DNA of 64,000 bases from Primulina eburnea (Eukaryota; Streptophyta; Magnoliopsida; Lamiales; Gesneriaceae). Positions 38,042-51,375 of the stretch are shown one piece after another. Numbering within the stretch: position 1 is the first letter of the stretch; every line of letters starts with the position of its first letter. The stretch lies in the NCBI RefSeq assembly GCF_022965805.1, contig NW_027331309.1, positions 62,001-126,000 of the forward strand, written 5' to 3'. Under the pieces are notes generated by a model, which saw only the letters and a program-made list of their open reading frames with translations, was not told where the DNA came from and made no database searches. A program made the translations under genes and the position numbers.

Positions 38042-38932
38042 ATGGACATGAACAAGGCGGCGGAGTTGGTGGCGTGGGGGAAGAAGAGGAAATTGAGGTT
38101 AGAATATTTGGAGGACCTCCCGTCATCATCGGTTCAACTCAAAACGCGGCCTTTGGCTGATAAAACGCCGGTGAATTTCCCCAGTTCGACATGCGAGAGT
38201 TCGGGTTCGTATGGTGTTTTGGGGTCTTTCTGCTCAAGCAATGGATCATCGAGTGATCTGGCGATGGTGAATTCTCGCAGCCATTCTCTGTCAAAATCGA
38301 TCAGATAATTCTCCTTCAAAATTAGTATAGGTTTTTTTTTTTTGAATTTCTTTTTTCAGGTACAGGGGGAGGAGAATGCGGTAACCGTGGATCAGTTTTT
38401 AGGGACCTCAAATGGCGATACGTTGAATCGGAGAGAGAGGTAAAAAAATAAAAATAAATAATAATAATGAACAAGATAAACGTCATGATTTTTCTCAACT
38501 CGTCTCTTCATTTCAAAATTCAAATTACCCGACAAGAGAATTTGATTATTTATTTTTTAGGAGCGTGACCTCAAGCGACATTCAAGTAGAGTCTGGCGAG
38601 ATGGAGACGACGGCCAGGCCGAACGAATCGAATCCTCGCCGCCGTCTCACTGGCGAGAAAATGCCATCTGAAGATGATTTCGAAGAATTCTTCTCCTCCG
38701 CTGAGAAGAATCTGCAGAAACGATTCACTGACAAGTAAACAACACCCCCTCTCCCATCCCACCCTGGCAACCCCACCCTTCCCCTCTCCCCTCTCTCTCA
38801 CACGGTGAAAGTCTTCTTACTGAACCATACGAATTCAAACACTGTTGCTGCAGGTACAACTACGATGTAGTGAAGGACGAGCCATTGGAGGGTCGCTTAG
38901 AGTGGGTTCAAATCCAACAAACTCAACCATGA
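38042..38932 (+). CDS. KRP: Kip-related protein, cyclin-dependent kinase inhibitor (four exons)
   Basis: Coding exons 38042-38266, 38360-38439, 38561-38734 and 38854-38932; GT-AG introns, phases 0, 2 and 2, 185 residues. The C-terminal CDK-inhibitor domain (residues 137-178) reads PSEDDFEEFFSSAEKNLQKR, then FTDK, then YNYDVVKDEPLEGRLEWV. In this family it binds cyclin D and CDKA and blocks the kinase in the nucleus, restraining division and promoting endoreduplication. In the final motif Leu (175) replaces the usual Tyr of EGRYEWV. The N-terminal half is low-complexity and Ser-rich, with KKRKLR near residue 15 as a possible nuclear signal. The start is uncertain: the frame is open up to 37970, and Met at 38048 is equally possible. 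A donor at ATG|GTGAAT (38266) is the only one seen that keeps frame. It lies next to a sulfotransferase-like gene as KRP2 does in Arabidopsis. Confidence 0.9.
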
Positions 38933-41900
38933 AGAAAGCTAATCAATTCTTTCGTCCGAGCTTATCGAATCCAGTGTTAGTGCGTACTGTTTCCACTAAT
39001 CTAGCTAGTTACCTTACATTTTATGGGGGATTTTAAATTTCTTTCTCGTTTCTTGTTTTTAGCATGTATATTCTGATCAAACTAAGAAGAAAACCCGTTG
39101 AATAAAAACTTCAGTATTATCCAATTTTATTTTTGTGGGGATTTCATTTCACTTTTCCTTCTATCTGGGCACAATTCTTCTACAAACCCAGTCGTAATTC
39201 TTACTAGTAATTAAATATCGTAATCTCAGTTAAGCCATTGCTTCAATTTCTCCTATCCTTCGATATTTCGTTCAGTGACTATTAACACATTTAGATTTGT
39301 CTTTCTGTATGCTTAATAGATGGGTTGAATAATTTCTCAACCTTTTTTCAACCTCTCTTTCTTTAAACCCAGTACACAGGAAAAGCGCGGAAGTTAAAAT
39401 GACTCTTCAGATTTTGTTGTCAAATATATATGCATACAATCAAAAATAATGTAAAGGGTCATCCTCCCAAGTCCCAAAGATTTTAACTGCGTTTGGATTG
39501 TGTAATCTCAAATCATCATGAGTACTCATTGTTTTACATGCCGGTGAATTTCAGATCCATATTGAATATTATTACATCCAAGTTTATATACAGTGGATTT
39601 GAAATTCATTCAAAATATCTATAGTTTCAAATTCATTCTTCAAATTGGTTCATTCAATTCAGATCTTGACGACGTCCAAATATATACAATCTAAGTGAAT
39701 TTAGAACAATATTATGGGCATCTTACGAAATAGTTTAATATAAAAGTACTGAATATCTTTGACGTCTCAAAGAATTTGCATCTCTAATATCATTCATATG
39801 TATTCCTAAATACTATAGTTTTAGTTAGTCTATAATTAATGTTCACATAACAAAAACATGCGAGCTCCTTATATATTTGTTCTATGATCCTATTCGAGCT
39901 GGTTATGAAATTAAAACAAATAAAATTACAATTCGAATCCTTGGATACCTTAATATTGTTGATATTTCAATAAATTGTGATGATAAATGTGCCGTATAGC
40001 GTGCATTTGCACGTTATATGTTTTCCCCTTGTCAAACATACTAAAGAGAGCGAGGGAAGAAAGAAGAAGAAAGAATCCCCTCTAATTACTAAATGCATAT
40101 GGATGCATGCATGTATTCGAAAGACGTTAGAGTAACCAAGTCAATTTGATACTCCAATTTTTAACTTCGTGAAACAACTTTTTACATGGAATTTGCAAAC
40201 TAACAAATATATAATGTCTTCTTTTCTTTTCCCCCAAGGCAATATATAATGTTTGGGTGTCTACTCGATGATTCACTATATTATTTTTCACCAGCACTCT
40301 TAGCTGCTCCTCTTTATATTCTCAGTCTCTTACTTGAGCGTCAGAAGGATTACATCGGGACACCCTCCCAGCCCCCTTCTAATACTCTTCTTCATGATTT
40401 CATATTCAGGGCAATTTTCAAACATGTATCTGGACTAATGATACTTGCTGGAATCGAATTCTAAATATTCAATAAGTATCACATAAGGATAACAAAAATA
40501 ATTACACACACAAGGCTCAGAAAGCCCGAAAGAAAGCGAACACCATTCTAGTTTTTTGAATGGACTATTTTTGGGAACATAACCAACAAAACTACCCCAG
40601 AAAAAATGTTACGAACTCTGGGATTATAATTGATATTAGTTATTATTATTTTTAAGAAAATTATTTTAAAATAAAATTTTATTATTTCAGACTTCTAGTA
40701 GTATTTGATTTTAGTTGAATATTACCGGCATTATCGAGTTGGACTATTTTTAATTTAATTTTATTAGTTTCTACTTTTCTCAAAACAAATTTTATATATC
40801 TAAAATTTATATATTCTTAGGTGGAATTTTCATGTTTACAAAAAAATTGAATAAACTTATTAAAAATTTAATGTTGTGTATTATTTTATTAAATGTTTTA
40901 ATCTTTTGTTCATATATTGAAAAAGAAAAATTAGATAATTTAAATTGTGTTTGACAATAATCAAATATTATTTTAAAATTTTCTAAAGTTAAAATCGATA
41001 CTCCAAACTAAATTTAACCGAAAAAAAATTTCTTAGTTTGCTTTGTTAATTTATTATTTGATTTATTTAATAAAATCGATAAATTTTATTTTGCTCGAAT
41101 TTTTATTAAAAACCGAATCAAAGCATACTCGATCGACCTTACGGACAAAGTAATTCAGTAGTCACAAAATTTCAAAACACAAATGCAACTATATGAGGAG
41201 CCGTAGGTCGGTGATTGACCCCTCTCAACTCTCAAGTAATTTTTTTTCCTTCAAAATGTTACACATAATTATTATTAAAAATATAGATTTAATTTTATAA
41301 ATCTTCGTCAACTCTTATAATTATTTAATACTATGATATTTTTCCTTTTTTTTAACAATTATTTTATTTCCATTATACGAATTTCCTACATAATGATAGA
41401 TTGATGCTTAAATGGCTAAAAGTTGAAACTTGAATAGTCAAGTAGCCGTAAAGACACAATATTTGAATTATTCTTTCTATTTTGATTTACGTATTTTTTT
41501 TATAAATTTAAATTTCACTTCCAAAATTTTAAATTCTGCTTGTATTAAATGTGAGCTTTGATAGACAACTAAAATCATATTTCCTATGGTGTTTAAAAAA
41601 CGTGAAAATTTCCAGAAAAAATCTGAAATTATACTGCTTTCTTATTTCATCGATCATCGATTGAATTATAAGGGTCATTAATTATTCTTGGAGATTCAAA
41701 ATATAATCCGAAATTTTACTGTTATAATCACTTTTTATTTCATGTTTTGATTGTTTTGGATTATAATTTTCATGCATCTCTCCGTTTTCTTATCAATTTT
41801 TTCTAACTTACCTTATATCAAAGCTCATGATGTTTTTTCTTAAGCAAAAACTTGTGTGAGACGGTTTCACGATCGTATTTTGCGAGACAGATTTCTTATT

Positions 41901-43790
41901 TGGGTCATCCATGAAAAAATATTATATTTTATGCTAAGAATATTACCTTTAATTGTGAATATTTTTAAAAAATATTTCTTTCGTTAAATAATTAAATTAT
42001 GTGAGTTCATGGAAACCAGCCACGTAATGATTATTATTGTTCACAAAACTCAAGCTCTATAAATTAAACCCTATACATTTAAATCATTAATGAAAAAATT
42101 TTGAAATTGTATTATATTTATGTATAAAGAGTAGTCATTATTCCACGGCCTCCTTTAGAAATCAAGCTTATCAAACTTCATCACAACAAACATTTTTTTT
42201 AAAAAAATCTTTAGATAAAGTCTTCGCTTCGATGGTTTATGAAATTATCATCTTCTCCTTATTCCGACAAAACTCAAGTACTGCATATTCTTTGTTCTTT
42301 ATTAATATGCTTGTTTCTACTATGTAAAACAGGAATCTTAGCTAAAGCTAAGCTACTATTATTCTTTTGTATACATTAGTCATTGAATGATCTTGCTTAC
42401 GGTGTAAATCGACTGGAATCTGTCTCAAACAATTTGTTTGAAAAAGCTAACATGGAGGTGAAGTGCGAACATGGATTACACGAATATGAATTCTTCTCTG
42501 CTTGAGAAATTGAACATCTACGGTGATCCGACAACTATATAGTGCATTCTTAGATAATACTTATTGGTCATTTTTTGTGTTCTCGATGATTATAACTCCT
42601 CTGTTCTTCTGGGATTCTTCTTTTTATGTTAGCTTCTTCCAACGAAAAATTTGATCTTCTTGATATATTCATACCGTTTTATTTAGTTCTTTTATTTTCT
42701 TTTGGGACCATATTGAATGTTTTTGTCCTTTTTTTAAAAAAAATCAAAGGTTGGTTGAACATATCATTCGGTTCAGTAGTGTCTCGTCTGATTTCTTAGC
42801 TTTCTAACCGATGTTTGTACAAAGCTGATCATTTGATTCGCTGCAGGTTTTTTCTTTACATCAAAACATACAATCCTATCAATGTTCTTGCTTGCTAATT
42901 GCATATATTTAGCTTGTGTTATTGTGTTTGAGATCAATTGACTTTATTAAGAGAGAGATTGAAACATGATGTTTAAACAGTCACCTACCACCAACTATAT
43001 ATTTTGATAAAATAACAAGTCATTCATCATATAATTGATATCAAAGTTAATACTACATGTTCGATTTCCATAGATTGTATGTATGAATCACCACCAATAG
43101 ATATCGAAAACCTAAAACACCATTAGATAAATCCTAAAAAAATTGGATGATTATCTAATAATAGATAATATTAATTCATTGTAAAAACTACTCTTTATCC
43201 AAAATAAGTGATATCGTTATTTTGTAAAACTTGTGTAAAATTTAAAATAACTGATAAATATCCAACCATTTTAATTTGAGTTAATAATTATATAATAGTC
43301 AATCGGTCTATGGTCCAATCCAATGGGAGACCCCATTAAAGACAGATGGAAACATGTTATCATTGCTACATGTCTTTTTTTTTTAATTTTTTTGCCAAAA
43401 TCACATTAGTTCAATAGTATTGCAAGTAAAATATAATATATATTACATTTCAAAATTTTCTACAAATTTTCACACAGTGGTTTTTTTTTTTTAATGAGTA
43501 TAAACACCAAATTATGGAAATTTATCTGACAGGTTTCTAAAAATCGGGCCAATTTTGTATTTCTCGTCCCGTCAGAAAAAAAAACCCGGAAACTGAAGCG
43601 GCTTTAGCTTTCGTTGTTCGCACGCCAGCCCGTAAAACCATCCCTGAATCAGATTTCTAAAATTCTTTTGATTTTTCTTCAGTTTTTCTCTAATACCCAG
43701 TCGCTGTTTTCCTTAAATCTTTTCCTCTCTGGCGTAAAGACAGAATCTTGTTGATGCAAAGGTTCTATAGACTGGCTTGATTTTTGGGAA
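38933..43790. other. Long AT-rich intergenic region
   Basis: No supportable gene in nearly 5 kb. It holds a partial GAGACGG-type repeat (41845-41960) and scattered AT-rich ORFs without family character. The last ~150 bp, which are GC-richer, probably contain the promoter and leader of the B3 gene. Confidence 0.5.
41845..41960. mobile_element. GAGACGG-type repeat, partial copy
   Basis: It starts ACTTGTGTGAGACGGTTTCAC and continues through TTATTTGGGTCATCCATGAA to AAGAATATTACCTTTAATTG; the remainder is missing. Confidence 0.65.
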
Positions 43791-46700
43791 ATGAGGCTGA
43801 AAATAGTTCACCAAAATCAAGAGAACATGGGCAGGGAAGAACTGGTGATGAAGCAGGAATCAGTTGAAACGGGTGATCAAATGGAGGAAACCCAGATGAA
43901 TCCTGCATTGGAGGATGGTTCAACGAAGGAGAATTCGACGGCTCTGGAGGTTTCTCCAACTACTGCTGCTTGCCCTGTGCTTGTCACTGTGAGCTTTCTT
44001 GGCCTGAAATTCGTGAATTTGATGGTTTTGTGGGTGGGATTGCTGAGCTTATATCAGATCTGGTTTGTTGTTGCTAGGGTAAGAGGAAGCGGAAGCCTAA
44101 GGAGCAGTTGATTGACGAGTTTTCGCTGTTCATCTCGAGCAAGAAGAGGAAGAAGAAGCAGTCTTTTCCCAAATCTAAATTTGTGAGACATCATTTATTG
44201 TTTCGTTTCTTCAATCAGAGATTTTATTTTTATTATTTTTTTCAGTTTGGTTACACAAACAGTATGCACGCCTTCCTTTTGGTGTTTGAGTGCCAAAGAG
44301 TTTGGTTTACATCCAGCAAGGCATTGAATTTGAGTTCTGTGAATCAAGAGATGATCCGACTTGATTCCGAATTGGTTTGAGTCCATCGTGGCTCCAAAAA
44401 TAAGGAGTCAGGGGAAAAAACTCTTCATTTATGTATTCCTTCCTGTCCAGTGACAACTTTCTTGACCAGTTCTTACTTATTAAGATGATTTTTGTTCACT
44501 GTTACTTCAATATAATCTCGGTGCATGGTAATCCAAAACATTGAACTTCAATTTTGCATGACATAACATGATTGGGGCCTGCATTGAAGGGCCACGATGT
44601 GACCTTTTTCCCTGTAGTATAGACATAATTGTGTTTGGATGTGCATCTATCTACCTTGGTTATTTTTTCAAACTTGTACGCACTCAGAAGTGAGTTTTTA
44701 GTATTTGTTTCATGCTGGTTCTACTTTATTATGGACTGTAGTGATAGCTTTGACAGGTTTCTTGAAAGTCATGGGTCAGTGTAATAACCTGGCCTTCAGT
44801 TGCAGGAGAAGTGTGACTGACTAAATAACAAAATAAAAATGAACTTTTCTACCAACTTGTATTACTTTAAAACGAATATGTATGCAATTTAATTGTTAGC
44901 AGAGCTCAATATGTAGAGTCACAATTGAACGGGCCTATGGATATGAGATAGGTAAAAGACTACAATCAAGGATATCAGTCCCTTGTCCTACCAGTCTGTC
45001 CGTAAAAGACTTTACACTGAATTCCTCTGGGAACTATTCTTCTTAACTATCTCGGCTTTACGATACTAATTACTACATGTTGTTGGAGAAATCCATTGTA
45101 TCCTTTTATAAACCTCATCATATCCTTCCTACAAACTGATAGTGGAAAAGGGGTATCACAAAAGATATCATGAGCTGTTTGTTCTTGAAAATGTTCCAGC
45201 TTCTATCACTTTCTCCCTTATGGTGTAACGCATCTGAAGATTGAGACATTAGTCAGCCCGTATGCCAAAGGTCATAGATTAAATGTTTCCTGTTTAGAAC
45301 ATTTATCATGGATTGATATTCTTTGAAAAATCGTCAGATGGATAACAATCTATTGTTTCAGTGATATTTGCAATTAACATATGGATTTAAAAATGCATTA
45401 GCAGGGGACACCTGACGATGGAGGAACATTGATGCAGTCTGTTCCATTTAAGTCACCCACCATGATTCGAGCAGAGGAGGTTCATTTGAGTTTGGGCAAT
45501 GATCAGCCTAGCTTTTTGAAAGTCTTAGTTAGATCACATGTCGGGAGTTGTTTCTGGATGGTATTTAATTTTTTATGTTATCATCCCTTCTGACATTTTC
45601 TTGACTGGATGTGTAGGTTAAGTTTTTAACGCCCCCGCAATTTCCATTTGTCCGCAGGGTCTTCCCGTGCCCTTTTGCAGGCTACATTTACCAGCTGATG
45701 ATGCTACAGTTAATCTTGAGAATGAAACCGGTGACGAGTTTGGAATAAAATACATCGCACATAAGACTGGACTAAGCGCCGGATGGAGGAAGTTTGTAGC
45801 TGGGAACAAATTGCTAGAAGGGGACGTTCTGATCTTCCAATTAGTCGAACCTTGCAGATTTAAGGTGACAATCATGTCACATGTCTGCTGAAAATACGCA
45901 TTTAGTGTAACTGCCACACCTTTTAGGGGTGATTCACCTGTGGAAAATTTGTTCATCTAATATTATGTGCCGATTCTGTAGGTGTACATTATAAGAGCAA
46001 ATGATTTGACTGAGGTAGATGGTGCACTTAGCCTTCTTACTTTGGAATACCAAACTAAGCGAAGTGACGCAGGTTAGTTTTGCGCTGTCTATTTCTTGTT
46101 CCTGTTCGATTAAAATATATATTCTAAGTTTTTTGTGGCATTTGGAGGTGTTTGGCTTCATGGGCACGTAATCTTTACCAGTTTTAATTCTGAAACTACT
46201 GCGCAGAGGGAAAACTGGATGCGCATGGCAAGCAGAAAAGGCGACCAAGATCTCTTCCATTGGTGGTTTTCAAGAAATTGAATCAGAAGGAAGGCTCATC
46301 AATGCCACAACTTGGACAGCCAGAGGAACATTCAGGAATCGATAGTGATGAGGTTGCCTCGGAAGTTTTGGAGGATTCCAAGTTCTCAGGATTTTCTTTG
46401 CGTTTGAAAGATGTTCAAGGTTTTGAGGGATTTCACATCATGATAAATGGAGCGTGCATCGACCCTGAGCTCCCAGAAAATATTCGTCTAAAATACTACG
46501 CGCTATGCTGCAGCAAGAACATGTTCCTTCATGACCATCTCCTCCCAGGGCTCTCCAGCAAGTTAGCGGCTGGTATGATTTTCGAAGCTGTCAACATTGC
46601 TGATGCTATACGAGCTTGTAAACTCACCACCCCAAAAAAAGAATTTGAAGTGTGGGAAAAATCTTTGAAGTCTTTTGAACTTTTGGGATTAGAAGTCGGG

Positions 46701-46949
46701 TTCTTACGGGTTCGTCTTCGTCGACTGCAAAGTCTCTCCTTCGACTCGGAAGATGCCTTTGAGACAAAAAGGTATCTGGATGTTAAGACAAATCGTTGTC
46801 GCATTGAAGTTGATATTCAAAATCTTGAAGAAAAGCTTGTGGAACTTGAAGAGCTATCTGCTAAATATGATGGTGAAATAGTCTCTCTAAAGACTAAAGC
46901 CGAGAGCTATGACATGAATTTTCAAGACGAGGCTAACGCTAAATGGTAA
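43791..46949 (+). CDS. B3-domain transcription factor with C-terminal coiled coil (six exons)
   Basis: Coding exons 43791-43988, 44078-44182, 45405-45560, 45658-45864, 45982-46072 and 46207-46949; all GT-AG with consistent phases, 499 residues. A basic stretch GKRKRKPKEQ and SSKKRKKKQ (67-95) is a likely nuclear signal. One B3 DNA-binding domain spans about 136-230: PSFLKVLVRSHV, then FWMGLPVPFCRLHLP, then KTGLSAGWRKFVAGNKLLEG, DVLIFQLVEPCRFKVYIIRA. The single B3 domain followed by a long C-terminal region matches the At5g42700 / At3g19184 / Os01g0234100 group of REM-like B3 proteins, whose targets are little known. Residues about 300-440 are a conserved helical region (FHIMINGACIDPELPENIRL, then KYYALCCSKNMFLHDHL). 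Residues 438-486 are a Leu/Glu-rich coiled coil. The start is the first in-frame Met; Met13 is an alternative. Confidence 0.88.
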
Positions 46950-48515
46950 TATTCTCTTCGATATTGATGGGGAAAAAAGGGTGAAATGGAGTGTCTTATC
47001 ATTTAACATGCTAGAAGATATTTGGGGATATTTACCAAAAAAAAAAAAGAGATATTAGGTTTATTTTGGTTTTGTTTTTCTGGAGTTTGTAGAAATATAA
47101 TTTCTTTTTCCTTCGTTTAACTTATTTTAAAATGTTATATTTATGATTATATTAGAAGAGATGAAAGTGGGCGGAAATATATCTTTAAAAAGGAAATTTA
47201 AAATAAATAAAATACCTGTTTTATTTTGAGAGAAAATATTATTTTTGAGAAACCAAAAAGAGAAAAATAATAAAAGAGAAAAATAATAGGATTATTCAAC
47301 ATTCATTTGATTTTGATATATAATGTGGGATTATGTGTTTATACAATCCTACATTGACAAACCAATGCCATTGACATTGAGTTTTGACTTTATCATGATA
47401 TTTTTGAATGGTGACTAAATTTGATGAATTGCTTATCTACTCTAAATTAAGAATTTTCAAAGATGATTACAATGAAAGTTTCTCTCTCAATCAAAAATTT
47501 TCATTCAAATACAACCTATAATTTATTTTATTTTCCACGAGTTTCATATTTAATAATAAAATAATAATAATTTAAGGTTGTATTAGATACATGAAGATGG
47601 ATTAACATTTATTTTAAGCATCGTACTAACAAAATTACCGTTAGAATAATAGAGAATAGAGATAGTTGGATCAAAGGAGTACAAAGAATGACGAGTGAAA
47701 CAGACGGTACTTTTTTTTAAGGAAAAAAAGACGGTACTTTTAAAATGTCCCTACTCCTCATTTATTTAATTTTTTTTAAAAAAATGTCCTTACTCCTAAT
47801 TTTTGTGTAAAAAAATTTCATAACCCATTTGCACTTTCTGCAGATCATAATTTTTTCCCTTTTATTTTAGTATTATTTTATTTTATTTTATTAATTATTT
47901 GGCTCTGCACACGCATTAGTTCTCTGTGATATTGCCGTGTTGACTGTTGACTTATCCATTATTTCAAAATTGCAGATTCATTCAATTATGAGAAATCAAA
48001 GTTTGGTATTGCTTAATTCCATTGATTGTTTTTCCAAAACTATAAATTATATGAAAATATTATTAAATAACAAATTAATTTGACAAAAAGGGATCAATAT
48101 ATATATACGAAATGTTAAAGAGATTTTTGTATGCGATTCACCTCGACAAGATTAAGCAGATGGAAAGTGAAGCAAATTACATTATAAAAAGAGAGACCAC
48201 ATACTAAATTAATTCAACCACCAAAAAAATTTCCATCTACATTTCCAAAGTTAGAAAAAACTTTAATCCTCCGTTGCTCCAATGCATGTCACTTTGCTAA
48301 TTTATTCACTCATTCATCTGAATCCTGAAACCAACAAAAAAAAAAAGAAACAGAATCTGGATCAGAATTAAAAAGAAAAAGAAAGAAAGAAACAATTTCT
48401 CACATTTCTTCATAAATTCACCCAAAATCCCAATTTTGTTCTCATATAATTACTTGTAACTCGATATTTGCAGTAACAAAAATGTTTTCTTTGGAAAATA
48501 AGACTAAAAATACAG
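46950..48515. other. AT-rich intergenic DNA between convergent genes
   Basis: It lies between the 3' ends of the B3 gene (plus) and the SADELF gene (minus), so both 3' UTRs must be here. No gene, tRNA or clear transposon seen. Short direct repeats near 47700-47760 (ACGGTACTTTT...) are the only local structure. Confidence 0.5.
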
Positions 48516-49052
48516 TTACGTTTTCTGAAACTTGTTTCTAAATACAACCTGTGAATTATTGCTGCAGTGTTCATCTTCATGCAAACCAAGCCTCTTTTCA
48601 ACGGACCCTTCAGCCTTATCAGAAGTTTTCTTGAAACCAACGTGAGATTTCTTAAGCCCAAGAAAACCCTTCCACCTCGTCGGATTCTTCGGCGGCCTCA
48701 GCGAGAAATCTTCATCGTTTTCTTCGTTCTGAAGCTCATCCCTGAGCGTGGTCGTCTTGTTGCCGCCGCCGCAGTTCTCCTTGAACGGAAGCAGCCTCCC
48801 CTTGAAGAAGAGCTCATCAGCACTCATCATCGAGTGATTACTCACAGAGAACTCGAAATCCGAGGAAACAGGCGCATCCCTGTATGCAGCAGCGGCAGCA
48901 GGCCTGATCATGTGGGATTGGGAGCGAGAATGGGATTGAGAATGGGATGATGATTCAAGAAAATCATTGGAGAAGGAGATTCTTGGGCTCGTTGGAGGAG
49001 GATTATTAATCCCTTTGTGGTGCTCTGAGTTTTGGTTGTACATCTCCAACAT
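48516..49052 (-). CDS. Plant-specific SADELFFKGRLLP protein, membrane-associated kinase regulator-like
   Basis: A single-exon protein of 178 residues from Met at 49052 (MLEMYNQ); Met at 49043 or an in-frame ATG at 49118 are alternatives. The upstream 22 residues look like translated leader, so the shorter form is preferred. Visible features: PRISFSNDFLE, a Ser/His-rich stretch with repeated HSQSHSRSQSH, the central signature DFEFSVSNHSMMSADELFFK followed by GRLLPFK, an acidic segment, and a basic tail WKGFLGLKKSHVGFKK. The signature is shared with small plant proteins annotated as membrane-associated kinase regulator-like (from memory AT5G66800, AT3G50640). In the MAKR group such proteins bind plasma-membrane lipids through basic patches and modulate receptor kinases; whether this one does is unknown. 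A TATATAGAA box lies near 49245. Confidence 0.7.
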   Translation of the reverse strand: MLEMYNQNSEHHKGINNPPPTSPRISFSNDFLESSSHSQSHSRSQSHMIRPAAAAAYRDAPVSSDFEFSVSNHSMMSADELFFKGRLLPFKENCGGGNKTTTLRDELQNEENDEDFSLRPPKNPTRWKGFLGLKKSHVGFKKTSDKAEGSVEKRLGLHEDEHCSNNSQVVFRNKFQKT

Positions 49053-49493
49053 GCCATGGAGCTCCCAAACAAAAGCACGAGGTTGGAATTCAAATAGCAA
49101 AAGAATTGAAATCTCCACTCTCTCTCTAATAAATTTTTCTCAGGGGGTCCCTTTACCACTGTTGCAGTGTACCAGTAGATGTTTTGTGTTTATCTCAGAT
49201 GAGGGGGACCTTTTCTTTCTGGTACAATCTTTGTCGTTTATTATTCTATATATGTGTCAAAATCTTGGCCACAAGAAAACGTGTTTTGATTAGTTTTGTT
49301 GGGTTGAATCCAAATGATGTGATTATGGTCAAAAGAATGAGGAAATCCAAGGTTTAATGGAATAAGCGGACATGTACGTTGTCTAGATTGGAGATGTGAT
49401 TGGTTTTGTCAAAACATGGTCATTTGGCATTCATTGAAGAATCTTATCACCAAAGCTTGGATAGAATTAATTCCCCTAGCTTGCTTCGGACTT

Positions 49494-49529
<36 letters not shown>

Positions 49530-51255
49530 GACAAAGTGGAGGAAGATTCACATTTTTGTTGATAATATTGATAAGAATGGAAGAAATAAGGAGATCACGG
49601 GTGCATCAGATGATATATATATAATATTTGTGTGCAGTAGAAGTGATGACATCATTAAATTATAAGGACAGATGATTAAATGATGAATGAATTGACGTAT
49701 GATCGAAATAAAAAGATGCCAAGTACCAGATTTGGAGGGGAGTCACAGTTTCCCTTTGCTGGCAAATGCAACCAACTACAGTTGTTTCTTTTTGAATTTT
49801 TATTTATGGTTCATTGGCTTTCTGAATAGGTGGATGGTGACATACTTTGACCAGTGTTTTTGGCAAAGTTTGTTTCAATTATTTTAACATCAATTTATGT
49901 GCAATTAAATGTTATTGGCTTTCTTTGTGCTATTTACATCGGGAAAAGTTTTTTTTTTTTTTTTTGTCTATGTTCTTTTAATTTTTTTTTAAAAATGATG
50001 TTATTATCGGTTAGCTTATGATATTAATCAACTAAATTGTATCCTATTTTAGTTATTTCTGTGATTCAGGAGTGATGTAAGCGAATCTTTCAGGCGATAT
50101 CGATTACGGTGCTTATGTTGTATTTGAAAATGATTATATGTCACCAAAAATTTATGACGTGTCGATGTCATGTCAGTATTCAAGTGAAAAATGACATGAA
50201 TTGAAATATAAGTACATATTAGATGGACTGAGATTATAAATTGATAGATAACATTACAAAAATGAAATACGTGAAAGTTAAGGAATAAAAATATAATTTA
50301 TATGTTTTAATGACATAGAAGAGATTGCTGGAAAATTATGATGAAAATCGTAGCTTGATTTTCGTATGATAATTTAAAAGCACCTCTTAACATTTAATAA
50401 ATATACACGGTTTGATGTGAAGGATGAGATGTTTATTGATTACATATAATTCACCACATTCAACATTTGACTCAATTTGTATAATCGATTAGATCCACAA
50501 ATCATTATATTATCTATATCTATGTGAGATGAATGAACTTGATCCACATTTGTAATGAAGTGTAATACTTTTGAAATAAAAAATAATAATTTTCATTTAA
50601 ATGATCAACATATATTATTTAATATTTTTCTATAACATAGCTAACGAAAATGTTACTTTGGACATAAAAAAATAATATATTTCCTGACATTCAAGTTGGA
50701 TCGGAGATTCATCCTACAAAATTGACTCATGACATCATCTCATATACGTTTTTGTGTCTCTATGATATAAATATTTGTTATTTCATGTCACAAACCAAAC
50801 GACAATGTTTTCTTTTATCAGACATGCATCTAAAGTTAAAAATATCCCCATTATTCTGAAAAATTAATTTAAAAAGACATTGAATTGTGGTGTCTTTTGA
50901 GAGTTGAGATGTCATTGTTGTGTGTACTTTTTAAGTAAAAATTAGAGAGTGCGTGTGACTGGTAAAACAGAACTTTTAAAAGCTGGATTATTGCCTCAGT
51001 TGACCGCAACATTTGACTTTTTGTATTTACCTGTTACCACTCACTTAGCTGTCCGTAACAGCTTATCCATCGTCCACGTTATTAATGTGCATCTATACAT
51101 TATTATTTTTGAAAAAAAAATTAACAAACATTAAAAATATACGAGATTCCTATTTTTTAAAAAAGAAAAAAGAAAAAAACGAGATTCGGACATTATTTTT
51201 TATGGATTATTTTCATTCAACTCTCAACACCTGATCATTCTGTGAAATATTATTT

Positions 51256-51375
51256 TACGAACCAAACGATTATATTATATATGTTGAATATTAACGATTA
51301 TATTATATATGTTGAATATTTTGTAATTTTTTTTCTTATTTTACGAACCAAACGATTATATTATATATGTTCGAT
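51256..51375. repeat. Local direct repeats
   Basis: ACGAACCAAACGATTATATT followed by ATATATGTT(G/C)(A/G)ATATT occurs at about 51257 and 51342, with a partial extra copy of the second half at about 51293. Confidence 0.85.

Noticed and set aside
38889..38918. tRNA B-box-like GGTTCAAATCC inside KRP exon 4
   Set aside because: It lies in coding sequence of a conserved motif; no A box or acceptor stem around it.
43765..43959. Pro/Ser-rich minus-strand ORF over exon 1 of the B3 gene
   Set aside because: Shadow of the B3 coding exon; the plus strand has consistent exon phases through six exons.
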